Source: Paenibacillus sp. J23TS9 (GTDB lineage: Bacteria > Bacillota > Bacilli > Paenibacillales > Paenibacillaceae). Taken from it: a stretch of DNA of 64,000 nucleotides. The position numbers and the translations under genes are program-made. The stretch is taken from NCBI RefSeq assembly GCF_018403225.1, contig NZ_BOSG01000001.1, positions 2,046,001-2,110,000 on the forward strand, given 5' to 3'. Of the stretch, positions 34,338-42,353 are shown piece by piece (the first letter of the stretch is position 1; each line of letters starts with the position of its first letter). The notes under the pieces were generated by a model that saw only the letters and a list, made by a program, of their open reading frames with translations, searched no databases and had not been told where the DNA came from.

Positions 34338-36101
34338 ATGAAGTGGTTAATGCGAATTCAAACAAAACTGGCATTACGGATTGCTATCGTGGTTATGGTA
34401 ATCATACTTTTATTGTCAGCAGGCTACATCCAGCTGCAAATCAGAAATACAAAAACTGCGGCGAATGATGCGATTACAAGCTATGGCATCCGGATTGCCG
34501 AAAGTTATACCAAACTTCTGAATACAGCCACGCTGGAACAATTTTTAAGTCAACCGAAAGAAAATGATCATTATTGGGCGATCCGGGAAGAATTGAACCA
34601 GTTCCGTACAGGTATTGGAGCCCTTTATGTATACATTGTAAGGATTGACGACAAACAGCAACCTCTGATTATGATCGATGGACAGCCCAAGGATTCTGAC
34701 ATGGCTTCACCCATCAATGAAGTAACAGATATTCCTGCTGAAGCTATTCAGGATCTGATGAATGGGCAATCAGCAAGCTCTAAGCTTATTGATAATCCAC
34801 AGTATGGTAAATACATATCCTCCTATGCTCCAATAAAACGAACCGATGGCTCCATCATTGGCGTGTTGGGCATTGATACACAGGCCGATGTAACGGACAG
34901 CATCTCAGCAAGCATGATACAGAAGAGCATTCCTTTTTACATCCTGATGATCATCTTCACTTTAGCTGCGATTACACTTATTTTTTGGCTGCTAATCCGC
35001 GCGATCCGTCCGCTGAAGTGGATTGCTGCAGGCGCTGAAAATGTTGCAACTGGTGAGTTCGCTGCTGCAAACAGCCTTCTTTTATCGCATCCCGTCAAAT
35101 CCAAGGATGAGGTTGGATCAATGTACCGTGCCATGGTAACCATGTCCAGTAGTTTGAATGCCATCGTCGGCGGAATTGTCTCGGACATTGCCGGTATGTC
35201 CGAACAGCTTGTCGCTTCGTCCGATCGTTTTGCCTATGAAGCAAAAGAGCTGCTTGATATGAATACCCGTGTAAGTGAGACAGCACATCATGTGGCCGGC
35301 GGTGCGAGAACACAACGCATCAATTCCGAAGAAGGAGCACGTTCAATGGAAGAGATTTCAGATACGCTTCAGCGTATTTCTGAAGCTTCCGTAAGCGTAT
35401 CGAATGCATCCGTCAGAGCACTTGAGAATGCAGATCTCGGCAGAGACAAAATTGGACTTATGAACCGTCAGATCATGTCCATATCATCTGCGACCAAAGA
35501 AACGGTCAGAAGAGTAGCTATACTGCAGAAGTATTCCTTGCAGATCGAAGGAGCCCTTACCGCAATCTCGGGTGTCGCCAACCAAACAAAGCTCCTTGCG
35601 CTTAATGCTTCGATTGAAGCCGCACATGCCGGTGAACACGGCACAGGTTTTGCTGTAGTTGCAAGCGAAGTCAGAAAACTGGCGGAAGAAGCTGCATATT
35701 CAACGCAAGAAATTGCATCCCTCCTGCGAAATATCCAGAATGAAACGGTGTTGATTAGTGAGGCGATGGAGAGGGGTTCACTTGAAGTCATCACAGGTAC
35801 AGGTTTATCAGAAGAAGCAAATGCTTCATTTTCTGATGTAGTTCACTTGTTTAGCGTTGTGAACGAACAAATTCACGATATCTCGGTTTCCACTGAGCAA
35901 ATGACTGCGAGATCTGAGGAAGTCTCTGCTACTGTCATTGAGATGGCTGGAATAGCAAGCAGCACTTCCGAGCAAATATCCCATATTGGCCATCTAACCG
36001 GCAAACAGCTTGATATTGTTCGGTATTTCACGGATTCCGCGGGGGAACTGAGTGAGATGACTCACCGATTACGAGCATCCATTAAACAAATCAGAATATA
36101 A
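34338..36101 (+). CDS. Methyl-accepting chemotaxis protein
   Basis: 587 residues. Transmembrane helix 1 at about 13-32 (IAIVVMVIILLLSAGYIQL), an extracellular Cache-like sensor (about 35-195; EVTDIPAEAIQDLMNGQ; SYAPIKRTDGSIIGVLGIDT), helix 2 at about 200-222, HAMP at about 222-275, and a signalling domain to 587 with the conserved tip GVANQTKLLALNASIEAAHA and GFAVVASEVRKLAEE. It senses an outside ligand and signals to CheA-CheW. A GGAG site is 13 nt before ATG, rather far. Monocistronic with its own terminator. Confidence 0.92.
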   Translation: MKWLMRIQTKLALRIAIVVMVIILLLSAGYIQLQIRNTKTAANDAITSYGIRIAESYTKLLNTATLEQFLSQPKENDHYWAIREELNQFRTGIGALYVYIVRIDDKQQPLIMIDGQPKDSDMASPINEVTDIPAEAIQDLMNGQSASSKLIDNPQYGKYISSYAPIKRTDGSIIGVLGIDTQADVTDSISASMIQKSIPFYILMIIFTLAAITLIFWLLIRAIRPLKWIAAGAENVATGEFAAANSLLLSHPVKSKDEVGSMYRAMVTMSSSLNAIVGGIVSDIAGMSEQLVASSDRFAYEAKELLDMNTRVSETAHHVAGGARTQRINSEEGARSMEEISDTLQRISEASVSVSNASVRALENADLGRDKIGLMNRQIMSISSATKETVRRVAILQKYSLQIEGALTAISGVANQTKLLALNASIEAAHAGEHGTGFAVVASEVRKLAEEAAYSTQEIASLLRNIQNETVLISEAMERGSLEVITGTGLSEEANASFSDVVHLFSVVNEQIHDISVSTEQMTARSEEVSATVIEMAGIASSTSEQISHIGHLTGKQLDIVRYFTDSAGELSEMTHRLRASIKQIRI

Positions 36102-36118
36102 CTCTTTGGGAAACTTAC

Positions 36119-36158
36119 AAAAAAGGCTGATCTTCGAAATCGAAGAATCAGCCTTTTT
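36119..36158 (+). terminator. Rho-independent terminator of chemoreceptor gene
   Basis: AAAAAAGGCTGAT...ATCAGCCTTTTTG with an inner CTTCGA-rich stem. Confidence 0.9.
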
Positions 36159-36200
36159 GTACTGCAATCCGGATTTCAACCTGCATGTAGCATTACTAGA

Positions 36201-36308
36201 CTAGTATACTCCTCGACCAAAGCATCCGGCAGCAAGAATGATAACCAGCAAAATAAAAAGCACCAAAATCCCGCCAGGATTATGAAAAGCTCCACCTACC
36301 TCAGACAT
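36201..36308 (-). CDS. YjcZ family small sporulation membrane protein
   Basis: 35 residues from ATG at 36308, nine nt after AGGAGG (an in-frame ATG at 36314 is too close). Sequence pattern SEVGGAFHNPGGILVLFILL then VIILAAGC: a short Gly-rich head and one transmembrane helix, exactly the YjcZ/YhdX-type pattern of tiny spore-associated membrane proteins in Bacillales. Likely expressed in sporulation; its role is unknown. Too small for usual ORF cut-offs. Confidence 0.8.
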   Translation of the reverse strand: MSEVGGAFHNPGGILVLFILLVIILAAGCFGRGVY

Positions 36309-36314
36309 CGCCAT

Positions 36315-36680
36315 GCACCTCCTATCAACGATTTCAAGTTATTCTATGAGAGCGTTCAACAAGATGTTTGGTTAAATATACTCGGTTATTCATCCAAATT
36401 ACACAGATTCATATAACATGCATTTGCCTCTCAATTCCATTTGTCTAATGGGTCTTGATATATTCACAAGCTTGGTTCATGATAACGCCACTCTCTCTGT
36501 GCCGCAGCACCTCGGATAATGGGATATAGCTGGTCAAGGATACAGAATCTGAACTGCTCTCCGGTGTGGATACGAGTTAATTATTGAGATTTCAAAAATA
36601 AACAAAATAAAGAAATGACGTTACAGAAACAATCTCCTGCAACACCATTTCTTCATTTTATTGATCATAGATATTTATTG
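36315..36680. other. Gene-poor gap with possible remnant
   Basis: Nothing certain. On the minus strand 36576-36445 is an open frame of 43 codons without a start codon whose product looks protein-like (SVSLTSYIPLSEVLRHRES, then GVIMNQACEYIKTH); it may be the tail of a lost gene. A weak AAGAAATG/CATTTCTT hairpin lies near 36615-36660. Confidence 0.3.
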
Positions 36681-37355
36681 TTAATTATTTAAAGTTTTGA
36701 CATCCGGATCCTGGTGATTCTCAACAAATTTGACAGCTTCATATACCATTCCAGCTGCTTGATCCCTTTTCATCACCTGTTTAGGGTTAAAATTCTGCTG
36801 ATCATCCAAAGACGTAAGCTTGTAAATCAGGGATCGTTGTATGGTACCTTGGTACGGTGGCGTGATATCCTGCTCATCATGGATTTGTATGAATATTTTA
36901 ATCAGTGGATATTCACCGGTTTTTTCAATAGCCTGAACCAAATAATACGTAAATTGCTCTTTGGTCATCGGTTGCTGCGGATCGATATCCGCCGGGATAT
37001 CCAGTCCGTTATAATGCCCGTTGATAAATGCTTGCGCATACCAGGCCTCATTGCTGATCTTGCTGAACAGGCCCTCTGCTTCGGGAGCTTTGTTAAAATC
37101 TATACTCGCGAGGCTAAGCTGCATGGAATCCACAATAAGCTTGATTCCCTGTGCATTAGTCAACTCCGCTTGAGGTTTGAATTCCTGATCGCTCACTCCA
37201 TGCAAAAATCCCTTTTCCTTCAGAGCTTCAATCTGTACCTTATAATTTGTTTGATCCGTATCCTTGAATGTATCAGCTGCAAATATGTGCTGCGGCTGCA
37301 GCAGCGTCATTGTCAACATTGCTCCTAATACTGCAATTCCTGCTCTCTTTTTCAT
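36681..37355 (-). CDS. Exported SLH-like domain protein
   Basis: 224 residues from ATG at 37355 (GGAGGCGGG upstream; the longer frame to 37436 has none). Signal peptide about 1-27 (AGIAVLGAMLTMTLLQPQHI then FAAD). The first domain FKDTDQTNYKVQIEALKEKG, FLHGVSDQEFKPQAELTNAQ is an S-layer-homology unit; two further weaker SLH-like repeats follow (AWYAQAFINGHYNGLDIP; QQPMTKEQFTYYLVQAI; FNPKQVMKRDQAAGMVYEAV). SLH units tie proteins to secondary wall polymers. No enzyme domain is attached. Probably a wall-bound protein of unknown job. Confidence 0.75.
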   Translation of the reverse strand: MKKRAGIAVLGAMLTMTLLQPQHIFAADTFKDTDQTNYKVQIEALKEKGFLHGVSDQEFKPQAELTNAQGIKLIVDSMQLSLASIDFNKAPEAEGLFSKISNEAWYAQAFINGHYNGLDIPADIDPQQPMTKEQFTYYLVQAIEKTGEYPLIKIFIQIHDEQDITPPYQGTIQRSLIYKLTSLDDQQNFNPKQVMKRDQAAGMVYEAVKFVENHQDPDVKTLNN

Positions 37356-37408
37356 GAACCCGCCTCCAGTTGGATGATTTTTCATATATTTTTCTGACGG
37401 GTCCAGCA

Positions 37409-37434
37409 TAAAAAAGGTTGCATAATCATAACCC
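37409..37434 (-). terminator. Weak terminator after alkylation-repair operon or SLH gene leader
   Basis: On the minus strand GGTT-N10-AACC followed by six T. Placed about 50 bp after the last repair gene. Short stem, so modest support. Confidence 0.4.
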
Positions 37435-37483
37435 AATCTAAAATTGATATATCGTAAATAGGCCGCAGCCAGGAATCGATATC

Positions 37484-38167
37484 CTACTTCCGCTTCATGC
37501 TCCGAATCAGATTTTTGGTTTCCGGATCGACCCGGAGTGACTCTGTGATTTTTTGCAGTGACTTGTTATAAGTGAAATGATCAATGGAACAGCGCTTTAA
37601 GTACGCCATTGTTGGCGTCGGCAGCTTCACATAACATATGGATAATGCCCAGGCCACAGCCATTTTGACATAATATCCATCATGACGTATTGTGTCCAAT
37701 ACTTGAAATACCCGGTCGATGTAGATCTCATCAATAAAATAATTCAGAAGCATCACAATGCCGAATCGAATCTCGTACTCCATCTCTGACTTCAAGTAAG
37801 GCTGGAGAAAATCCCATACGGTCTCCTGATTGGTTTTCGCGAATTTAAGACCCGTACAAAAGCTGTCGCATACCGACCAATTATCGATTTTCGGAACAAA
37901 CAAGGCCGTGTGTTGCAGCTTTTCTTCCACATCTATTTTCGCATATTCAATTAACATGCCCTGAAGCATGATCTCTTCAAAATATTCGCCATCTACTTCC
38001 TTCAGATAGGTCCGCCAGTCTTCTTGTACCATTTGCTTGGCGAGCTTGCGCAGTATTGGCAGCCTGACACCGAGTACATTAGAAATATTCGGAATTAATG
38101 CAGCCGAAAACTTTTGATACTCAGCATCTGCCAGTTCCCATAATTTCTCCCGTACGATTAATTCCAC
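37484..38167 (-). CDS. DNA alkylation repair protein (AlkD-like HEAT-repeat glycosylase)
   Basis: 227 residues from GTG at 38167, with AGGAG eight nt before; the open frame runs back to a TTG at 38206 without a site. Helical repeats typical of AlkC/AlkD: LGVRLPILRKLAKQMVQEDW, FEEIMLQGMLIEYAK, KIDNWSVCDSFCTGLKF (the conserved NW-x-x-CD segment), FGIVMLLNYFIDE and YYVKMAVAWALSICYVKLP. AlkD excises bulky alkylated bases by holding flipped nucleotides. Last gene of the six-gene Ada operon, 42 bp after the AlkA-type glycosylase. Confidence 0.85.
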   Translation of the reverse strand: MELIVREKLWELADAEYQKFSAALIPNISNVLGVRLPILRKLAKQMVQEDWRTYLKEVDGEYFEEIMLQGMLIEYAKIDVEEKLQHTALFVPKIDNWSVCDSFCTGLKFAKTNQETVWDFLQPYLKSEMEYEIRFGIVMLLNYFIDEIYIDRVFQVLDTIRHDGYYVKMAVAWALSICYVKLPTPTMAYLKRCSIDHFTYNKSLQKITESLRVDPETKNLIRSMKRK

Positions 38168-38208
38168 TGGTATGCTCCTAACCTGTTCACATTCTTGAAA
38201 ACACAAGT

Positions 38209-38823
38209 TTACTCATAAGAAATCTTCCATAAATAAAAAGACGCGATTGATCCATGAGGCGTATAACGAAGACGATACTGGTCAAATTGCTTCTTATTAA
38301 TCGTGTTAAGACCGTACAGCTTCATCATCCCCCTCCGGATCGCAATATCACCCCAACTAACGATATCCGGCCGTTCCAGTGCATGAATCAGCAGCATTTC
38401 GGCTGTCCATCGGCCGATTCCTTCAAATGCTGTCAATTCAGAGATAACCTCTTCATCAGTCAAATGGATCATTCCATCCAAATTCACCTCATGATTTACG
38501 ATACGGCATGCAATTTGATGAATGCATACAGCCTTTTTCATCGTGAGTCCACATGTTTGAATACTTTCCGGAGTATGGACTGATATTACATGCGGTGTTA
38601 TCCCGCCAAGAAGTCCATGCATCTTGTCCCAAGCCGATTGCGCGGACTTTACGGATATGAGCTGTCCGACAACCGCATAGATTAATGCAGTGAACAGATC
38701 CGGCATGATGGTCCGTTCAACCTTCCCCATTCGAGTTATGGCAGCGCCAAGCACCGCATCAGCTTGTTTCAGGTAATCCATTTCCGCTTCGCCATATTTA
38801 AAGTAGGAACTCTCAATTGTCAT
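38209..38823 (-). CDS. alkA: DNA-3-methyladenine glycosylase, HhH-GPD (AlkA type)
   Basis: 204 residues from ATG at 38823, preceded by AAAGAGGG; the longer frame to 38898 overlaps the gene before it. HhH-GPD signature FEGIGRWTAEMLLIHALERP with catalytic D159 in SWGDIAIRRG, preceded by the fold core VVGQLISVKSAQSAWDKM. It removes 3-methyladenine and similar lesions; AP endonuclease then completes repair. Fifth gene of the Ada operon, 40 bp after the radical SAM gene. Confidence 0.9.
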   Translation of the reverse strand: MTIESSYFKYGEAEMDYLKQADAVLGAAITRMGKVERTIMPDLFTALIYAVVGQLISVKSAQSAWDKMHGLLGGITPHVISVHTPESIQTCGLTMKKAVCIHQIACRIVNHEVNLDGMIHLTDEEVISELTAFEGIGRWTAEMLLIHALERPDIVSWGDIAIRRGMMKLYGLNTINKKQFDQYRLRYTPHGSIASFYLWKISYE

Positions 38824-38863
38824 ATCGAAGCCCTCTTTCCATACCCTCTGTAAAGGTTTGTGA

Positions 38864-39682
38864 TCAAGGTTCAAAACCCTTTTGACTGATCCAAACATGC
38901 TCAGCCGGAAACACCTTTATCATCCGCTCATAGACTCTCTGATAGGCCTGCGGGTGATACCACTCCTCTAACCCGATCGCTTGATATTTCGGCATCATTC
39001 CCAAGCTTCGCGTCCGTTTCCCCCCACTTCCATCGCCCATGAAATAATCATCAATGCAAACACGGTCAACGATTGGAAGCAGCTTGGACGGAAATGCCTC
39101 ACTGCTTGGGAGTACAGGCGCGATGGTCGCTTGTACAGGAACACCAGCCTCCCTCAACAGCTTCAGCGTTCTGAGCCTGGCTTCAATGGAAGGCGTACCC
39201 GGCGTAAAATGTTTGCGTATATTTTCGAGATCCGTCTCCACCGTCATACTAACCCGCACCCGGTCACCCAGCTGAAGGAGCAGATCAATGTCTCGTTTGA
39301 CGAGTGGACTTCTCGTCTGTACCAGCAAAAAATCTGGAGGGTTGCTTGTCATGACTTCGAGCAAGGAACGTGTAATGCCTTCATTTGCCTCAGCCGGCTG
39401 ATATGGATCTGTGCTTGAGGACATAAAGATCGTAACTGGTCCTTTGCTCTTTGCCCGATAGAGCTCTTTGCGAAACACATCAGCAGCATTCTGTTTAACA
39501 TCTACCCACGTTCCCCAGGACTGCTGACGAAAGACAGAAACCGGCATCTGCCGTACATAACAATAAGAGCAGCCAAATGAGCAGCCTGTATATGGATTCA
39601 AGGAATGACTGTAACCGGACAGGAAACCCGTGCCTTTATTCAGCATAGATTTGGGGTTTTTGTACTCAAGCGTGTATACCAT
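38864..39682 (-). CDS. SplB-like radical SAM protein in alkylation-repair operon
   Basis: 272 residues. Radical SAM cluster site C34-x3-C38-x2-C41 in NPYTGCSFGCSYCYVR, followed by TIFMSSSTDPYQPAE, VRVSMTVETDLENIRKHFTP and VQATIAPVLPSSEAFP, as in the SplB/Rv2578c-type group (COG1533, often named DNA repair photolyase). Shorter than spore photoproduct lyase and lacking its N-terminal half, so it is not SplB itself. Fourth gene of the adaA-adaB operon, start after GAGGAGG. A role in repair of methylated or cross-linked DNA is suggested by position only; the reaction is unknown. Confidence 0.85.
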   Translation of the reverse strand: MVYTLEYKNPKSMLNKGTGFLSGYSHSLNPYTGCSFGCSYCYVRQMPVSVFRQQSWGTWVDVKQNAADVFRKELYRAKSKGPVTIFMSSSTDPYQPAEANEGITRSLLEVMTSNPPDFLLVQTRSPLVKRDIDLLLQLGDRVRVSMTVETDLENIRKHFTPGTPSIEARLRTLKLLREAGVPVQATIAPVLPSSEAFPSKLLPIVDRVCIDDYFMGDGSGGKRTRSLGMMPKYQAIGLEEWYHPQAYQRVYERMIKVFPAEHVWISQKGFEP

Positions 39683-39714
39683 AGAACCTCCTCACGTTGA
39701 AAACAGGATGACGT

Positions 39715-40428
39715 TTATGTGGCATCATGAAAAATGATTCCCAAGCTGTACCTCTTGCCTGCGGTAACCGTACCCACCCCATGACGTAATGTTGCCCGGT
39801 AATATCCTCTGGTTCCCTGTACCGGGCGAAACTGGGTAGGAAAAATGACACCTGCACCGCGTTCAAGTCGGATCACATGTCCCCTGCTTTGCGCTCTTGG
39901 ACGCTGTTCCACAAGCAAAAATTCTCCGCCCTCATAATCTATCTCCTCTTGGGTTAAGGTCAGCAATACCTGAAAGGGGAAGAAAATTTCGCCATACAAA
40001 TCCTGATGGAGACAGTTATACCCTCCGGCTTCATATTTAAGAATCAATGGAGTTGATCGCTCTTGTCCCGCTTCATGACATTCCTGTAGAAACTCTTGCA
40101 GAGAGGCTGGGTAACGGCTTTCCTTGCCAAGCTGCCCGAGCCAGCGGTTAGCTGTCAACGCCAGCTCGGGATAAAAACCTTCACGAAGCTGCTGAAGAAT
40201 GTCAGGAAGCGGTGACTGAAAATATTTGTATTCACCGGCACCAAATCGGTATCTCTTCATATCTATGGTCTTTCGGTACAAAGACTCTTCCCCATACGAG
40301 GCCATGATATTGGAACATTGATCCGGATCCAATATTGGTGGAAAGGTAGCGAATCCCTGTTCATCCAAATTCCGCTGAAGCAGCGTCCAATCCAGCGCAG
40401 CCATCCGTTTAGATAATTCTTTATCCAT
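39715..40428 (-). CDS. 2OG-Fe(II) oxygenase, Oxygenase-NA-like
   Basis: 237 residues. Double-stranded beta-helix iron site H141-x-D143 in NCLHQDLYGEIFF, then H216 in RATLRHGVG and R226 for 2-oxoglutarate in AGKRYSLGIIFHDA. The domain matches the family described in Pfam as an oxygenase acting on damaged DNA (PF09859, from memory). It would remove alkyl groups from bases by oxidation, as AlkB does, but is a separate family. Start overlaps the adaB end by 8 bp with GAGG inside adaB, so translation is coupled. Third gene of the Ada operon. Confidence 0.85.
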   Translation of the reverse strand: MDKELSKRMAALDWTLLQRNLDEQGFATFPPILDPDQCSNIMASYGEESLYRKTIDMKRYRFGAGEYKYFQSPLPDILQQLREGFYPELALTANRWLGQLGKESRYPASLQEFLQECHEAGQERSTPLILKYEAGGYNCLHQDLYGEIFFPFQVLLTLTQEEIDYEGGEFLLVEQRPRAQSRGHVIRLERGAGVIFPTQFRPVQGTRGYYRATLRHGVGTVTAGKRYSLGIIFHDAT

Positions 40429-40969
40429 GTTGCACTACCTCATGGGCGCCTTCTGCCTTTTTTTCCAATGCGAGGAGACGTGTCTTCATCTCCATCCCTC
40501 CCCTGTACCCGGTGAGCGCCCCGTTTTTCCCGATGACCCGGTGACATGGGACAGAGATCAATACCGGATTTGCTCCGATCGCAGTACCCACTGCTCGAAC
40601 AGAAGACGGTTTTCCAATGTGATTGGCTATCTCTGAATATGAGCGTGTTTCACCATATGGAATTAAACACAGCGCATCCCATACTGATCGCTGGAACGGA
40701 GTGCCTACCAAGTCGAATGGAATGGAAAAACGAACAAGTCCTCCTTCCATATACGCTTTCAGCTCATCGGCATATGGTTCCATGATTACGTCATTACGTT
40801 CAAGGGCACTTGACTGATAGTGCTTTCGGATCCACTCTGACATTTCCTCATAAGGCTTATTGGCCGAGCCAACATAACAAAGGCCTTCTGCTGAAGCAGC
40901 AATATGCATACTCCAGTCAGTATACTGAAGCAATGACCAATATATCGTGCGGCTTTGATTGGTTTTCAC
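40421..40969 (-). CDS. adaB: Methylated-DNA-[protein]-cysteine S-methyltransferase (AdaB/Ogt)
   Basis: 182 residues from GTG at 40969, with TTTTTGGAGG upstream; the frame back to 41113 overlaps adaA and is not needed. The suicide Cys C142 is in SVPCHRVIG; other signs are FQRSVWDALCLIPYGETRSY (DNA-binding HTH) and ALTGYRGG. It takes methyl groups from O6-methylguanine onto its Cys. It lies 34 bp after adaA, as in the B. subtilis adaA-adaB pair. Confidence 0.93.
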   Translation of the reverse strand: MKTNQSRTIYWSLLQYTDWSMHIAASAEGLCYVGSANKPYEEMSEWIRKHYQSSALERNDVIMEPYADELKAYMEGGLVRFSIPFDLVGTPFQRSVWDALCLIPYGETRSYSEIANHIGKPSSVRAVGTAIGANPVLISVPCHRVIGKNGALTGYRGGMEMKTRLLALEKKAEGAHEVVQHG

Positions 40970-41003
40970 CCATAACACCTCCAAAAACTCTAAATTTTGT
41001 TCC

Positions 41004-41570
41004 TCAAATTTCTTGCTTCCTGTATTCTGCTGGTGTAAGGCCGGTTTTCTTCTTAAATAGCGCGATAAAGTAAGATGTATGAGGAAAACCAACCCTCGTG
41101 GCAATCTCTGCAACAGACAGGCTGGAAGTCGACAAATACTCTTGGGCCTTACCGATCCGAATGTTCTGTAAATATTCAGTTGGTGTCATACTCATGATCT
41201 TTTTGAAGGTTCTGTGTAAATGATATGGACTGCCGTGACAGACATCAGCCAGAACTTCAAGTGTTAGTACTTCAGCGAAGTTTTTATCCATATATTCCGT
41301 CATGATCGCAACCCACTCTCTATCCGGCAGCCGTTCGCCGGTTGGTTTGCAACGTTTACACGGTCGGAATTCCTCTCTTATCGCCTGCTCTGCGTTTTGA
41401 AATATTCGTACATTCCCGCGATTTGGCAATTTAGATTTGCAGGATGGTCTGCAAAATATCCCGGTAGATTTGACTGCGTAAAAAAATTTGAAATCATAAG
41501 ATTCATCATTTTCTGCTATCGCCTGCCACTTCTCATCTGTCAAATGTTCAGCCCCATAAGTCTCCTTCAT
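41004..41570 (-). CDS. adaA: AdaA: methylphosphotriester repair protein and activator
   Basis: 188 residues. The N-terminal Ada zinc domain has four Cys ligands: C40 and C44 in FCRPSCKSK, C71 and C74 in PCKRCKP; one accepts methyl from phosphotriesters. The C-terminal AraC HTH pair (about 95-188) has GSPYHLHRTFKKIMSMTPTE and VGFPHTSYFIALFKKKTG. On methylation it activates the adaptive response. Start after AAGAGGTG; a TATACT -10 lies at 41595-41600 and AAGCGGAAA nearby may be part of an Ada box. First gene of the operon that ends at 37484. Confidence 0.93.
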   Translation of the reverse strand: MKETYGAEHLTDEKWQAIAENDESYDFKFFYAVKSTGIFCRPSCKSKLPNRGNVRIFQNAEQAIREEFRPCKRCKPTGERLPDREWVAIMTEYMDKNFAEVLTLEVLADVCHGSPYHLHRTFKKIMSMTPTEYLQNIRIGKAQEYLSTSSLSVAEIATRVGFPHTSYFIALFKKKTGLTPAEYRKQEI

Positions 41571-41680
41571 TTCTGATCACCTCTTCATGGACAGTATACC
41601 CTGATTTCCGCTTGGAAGAAGGTTTTTGGGAATAGGAAAGCAAGATTGTGATATTCAGAAGCATCGATTTTCTCGTAAAT

Positions 41681-41718
41681 AAAAACGGGATTCACTCGAA
41701 AAGAGCATCCCGTTTTTT
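41681..41718 (-). terminator. Rho-independent terminator of DinB gene
   Basis: AAAACGGGAT and ATCCCGTTTT arms with T-rich tail on the minus strand, between the DinB gene and adaA. Confidence 0.85.
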
Positions 41719-41762
41719 CTGATCTATCATTCCCACTCAGGCTTTTATTTGGCAAATCCGAG

Positions 41763-42278
41763 TTAAACCTGATAGTTATCCCGAATCACTCTCAAATGAT
41801 GAAGCTCATGTCCAGCGATGATATATGCCCAAGCTCTTGCGGAAGACTCATGGCCGTCAACAATACCCATTCTTGACCAAGCTTCTGTAGGCAGTCCCCG
41901 AAGCAAGGCAAGTGTCGATCGGCGAACAAGCTTGTACTCTTCCAGCAGATCCGAAAGACGACAAGCATCAAATGCCGCTCCATTCATCAGATCATCCTGA
42001 TCATAACCGGACAATGGAGTTTGGTCCCCTCTGGCAATCCGAAGCAGACGATAGCTCATAATCCGTTCATTGTCTGAAATATGACCCAGCACTTCCTTAA
42101 GGCTCCATTTCCCAGGTGCATAGCGGTAATTCCCCTGTTCATCCGTTATCTCTGAAAAGAGTTCGCTTGTATAATGAAGGGATTGATCCAGAATATCCGC
42201 AATGTCTCCCTCTGGAACCATACTGATATATCTTTCAAAATAAGTATTATACTCATCGCTTGCAGGCCTGAATGACAT
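41763..42278 (-). CDS. DinB family protein
   Basis: 171 residues from ATG at 42278 (GAGGGGAG upstream; the open frame from 42317 lacks a site). Four-helix DinB bundle: LDQSLHYTSELFSEITDEQ, KWSLKEVLGHISDNERIMSYR with the first metal His, and AGHELHHLRVIRDNY with the other two. Family members are often damage- or stress-induced and bind Zn/Ni; many are thiol-dependent transferases. It neighbours the Ada operon but ends at its own terminator before it. Confidence 0.87.
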   Translation of the reverse strand: MSFRPASDEYNTYFERYISMVPEGDIADILDQSLHYTSELFSEITDEQGNYRYAPGKWSLKEVLGHISDNERIMSYRLLRIARGDQTPLSGYDQDDLMNGAAFDACRLSDLLEEYKLVRRSTLALLRGLPTEAWSRMGIVDGHESSARAWAYIIAGHELHHLRVIRDNYQV

Positions 42279-42353
42279 GGAATCACTCCCCTCAATAAGT
42301 TTTCCATAGTATATCATTTTGGGTTATCCGTGTGTATGTAAATTGTTCGTGTC

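Noticed and set aside
36714..37328. 204-codon plus-strand frame over the SLH-like gene
   Set aside because: Antisense shadow; the minus-strand gene has signal peptide, SLH pattern and ribosome site.
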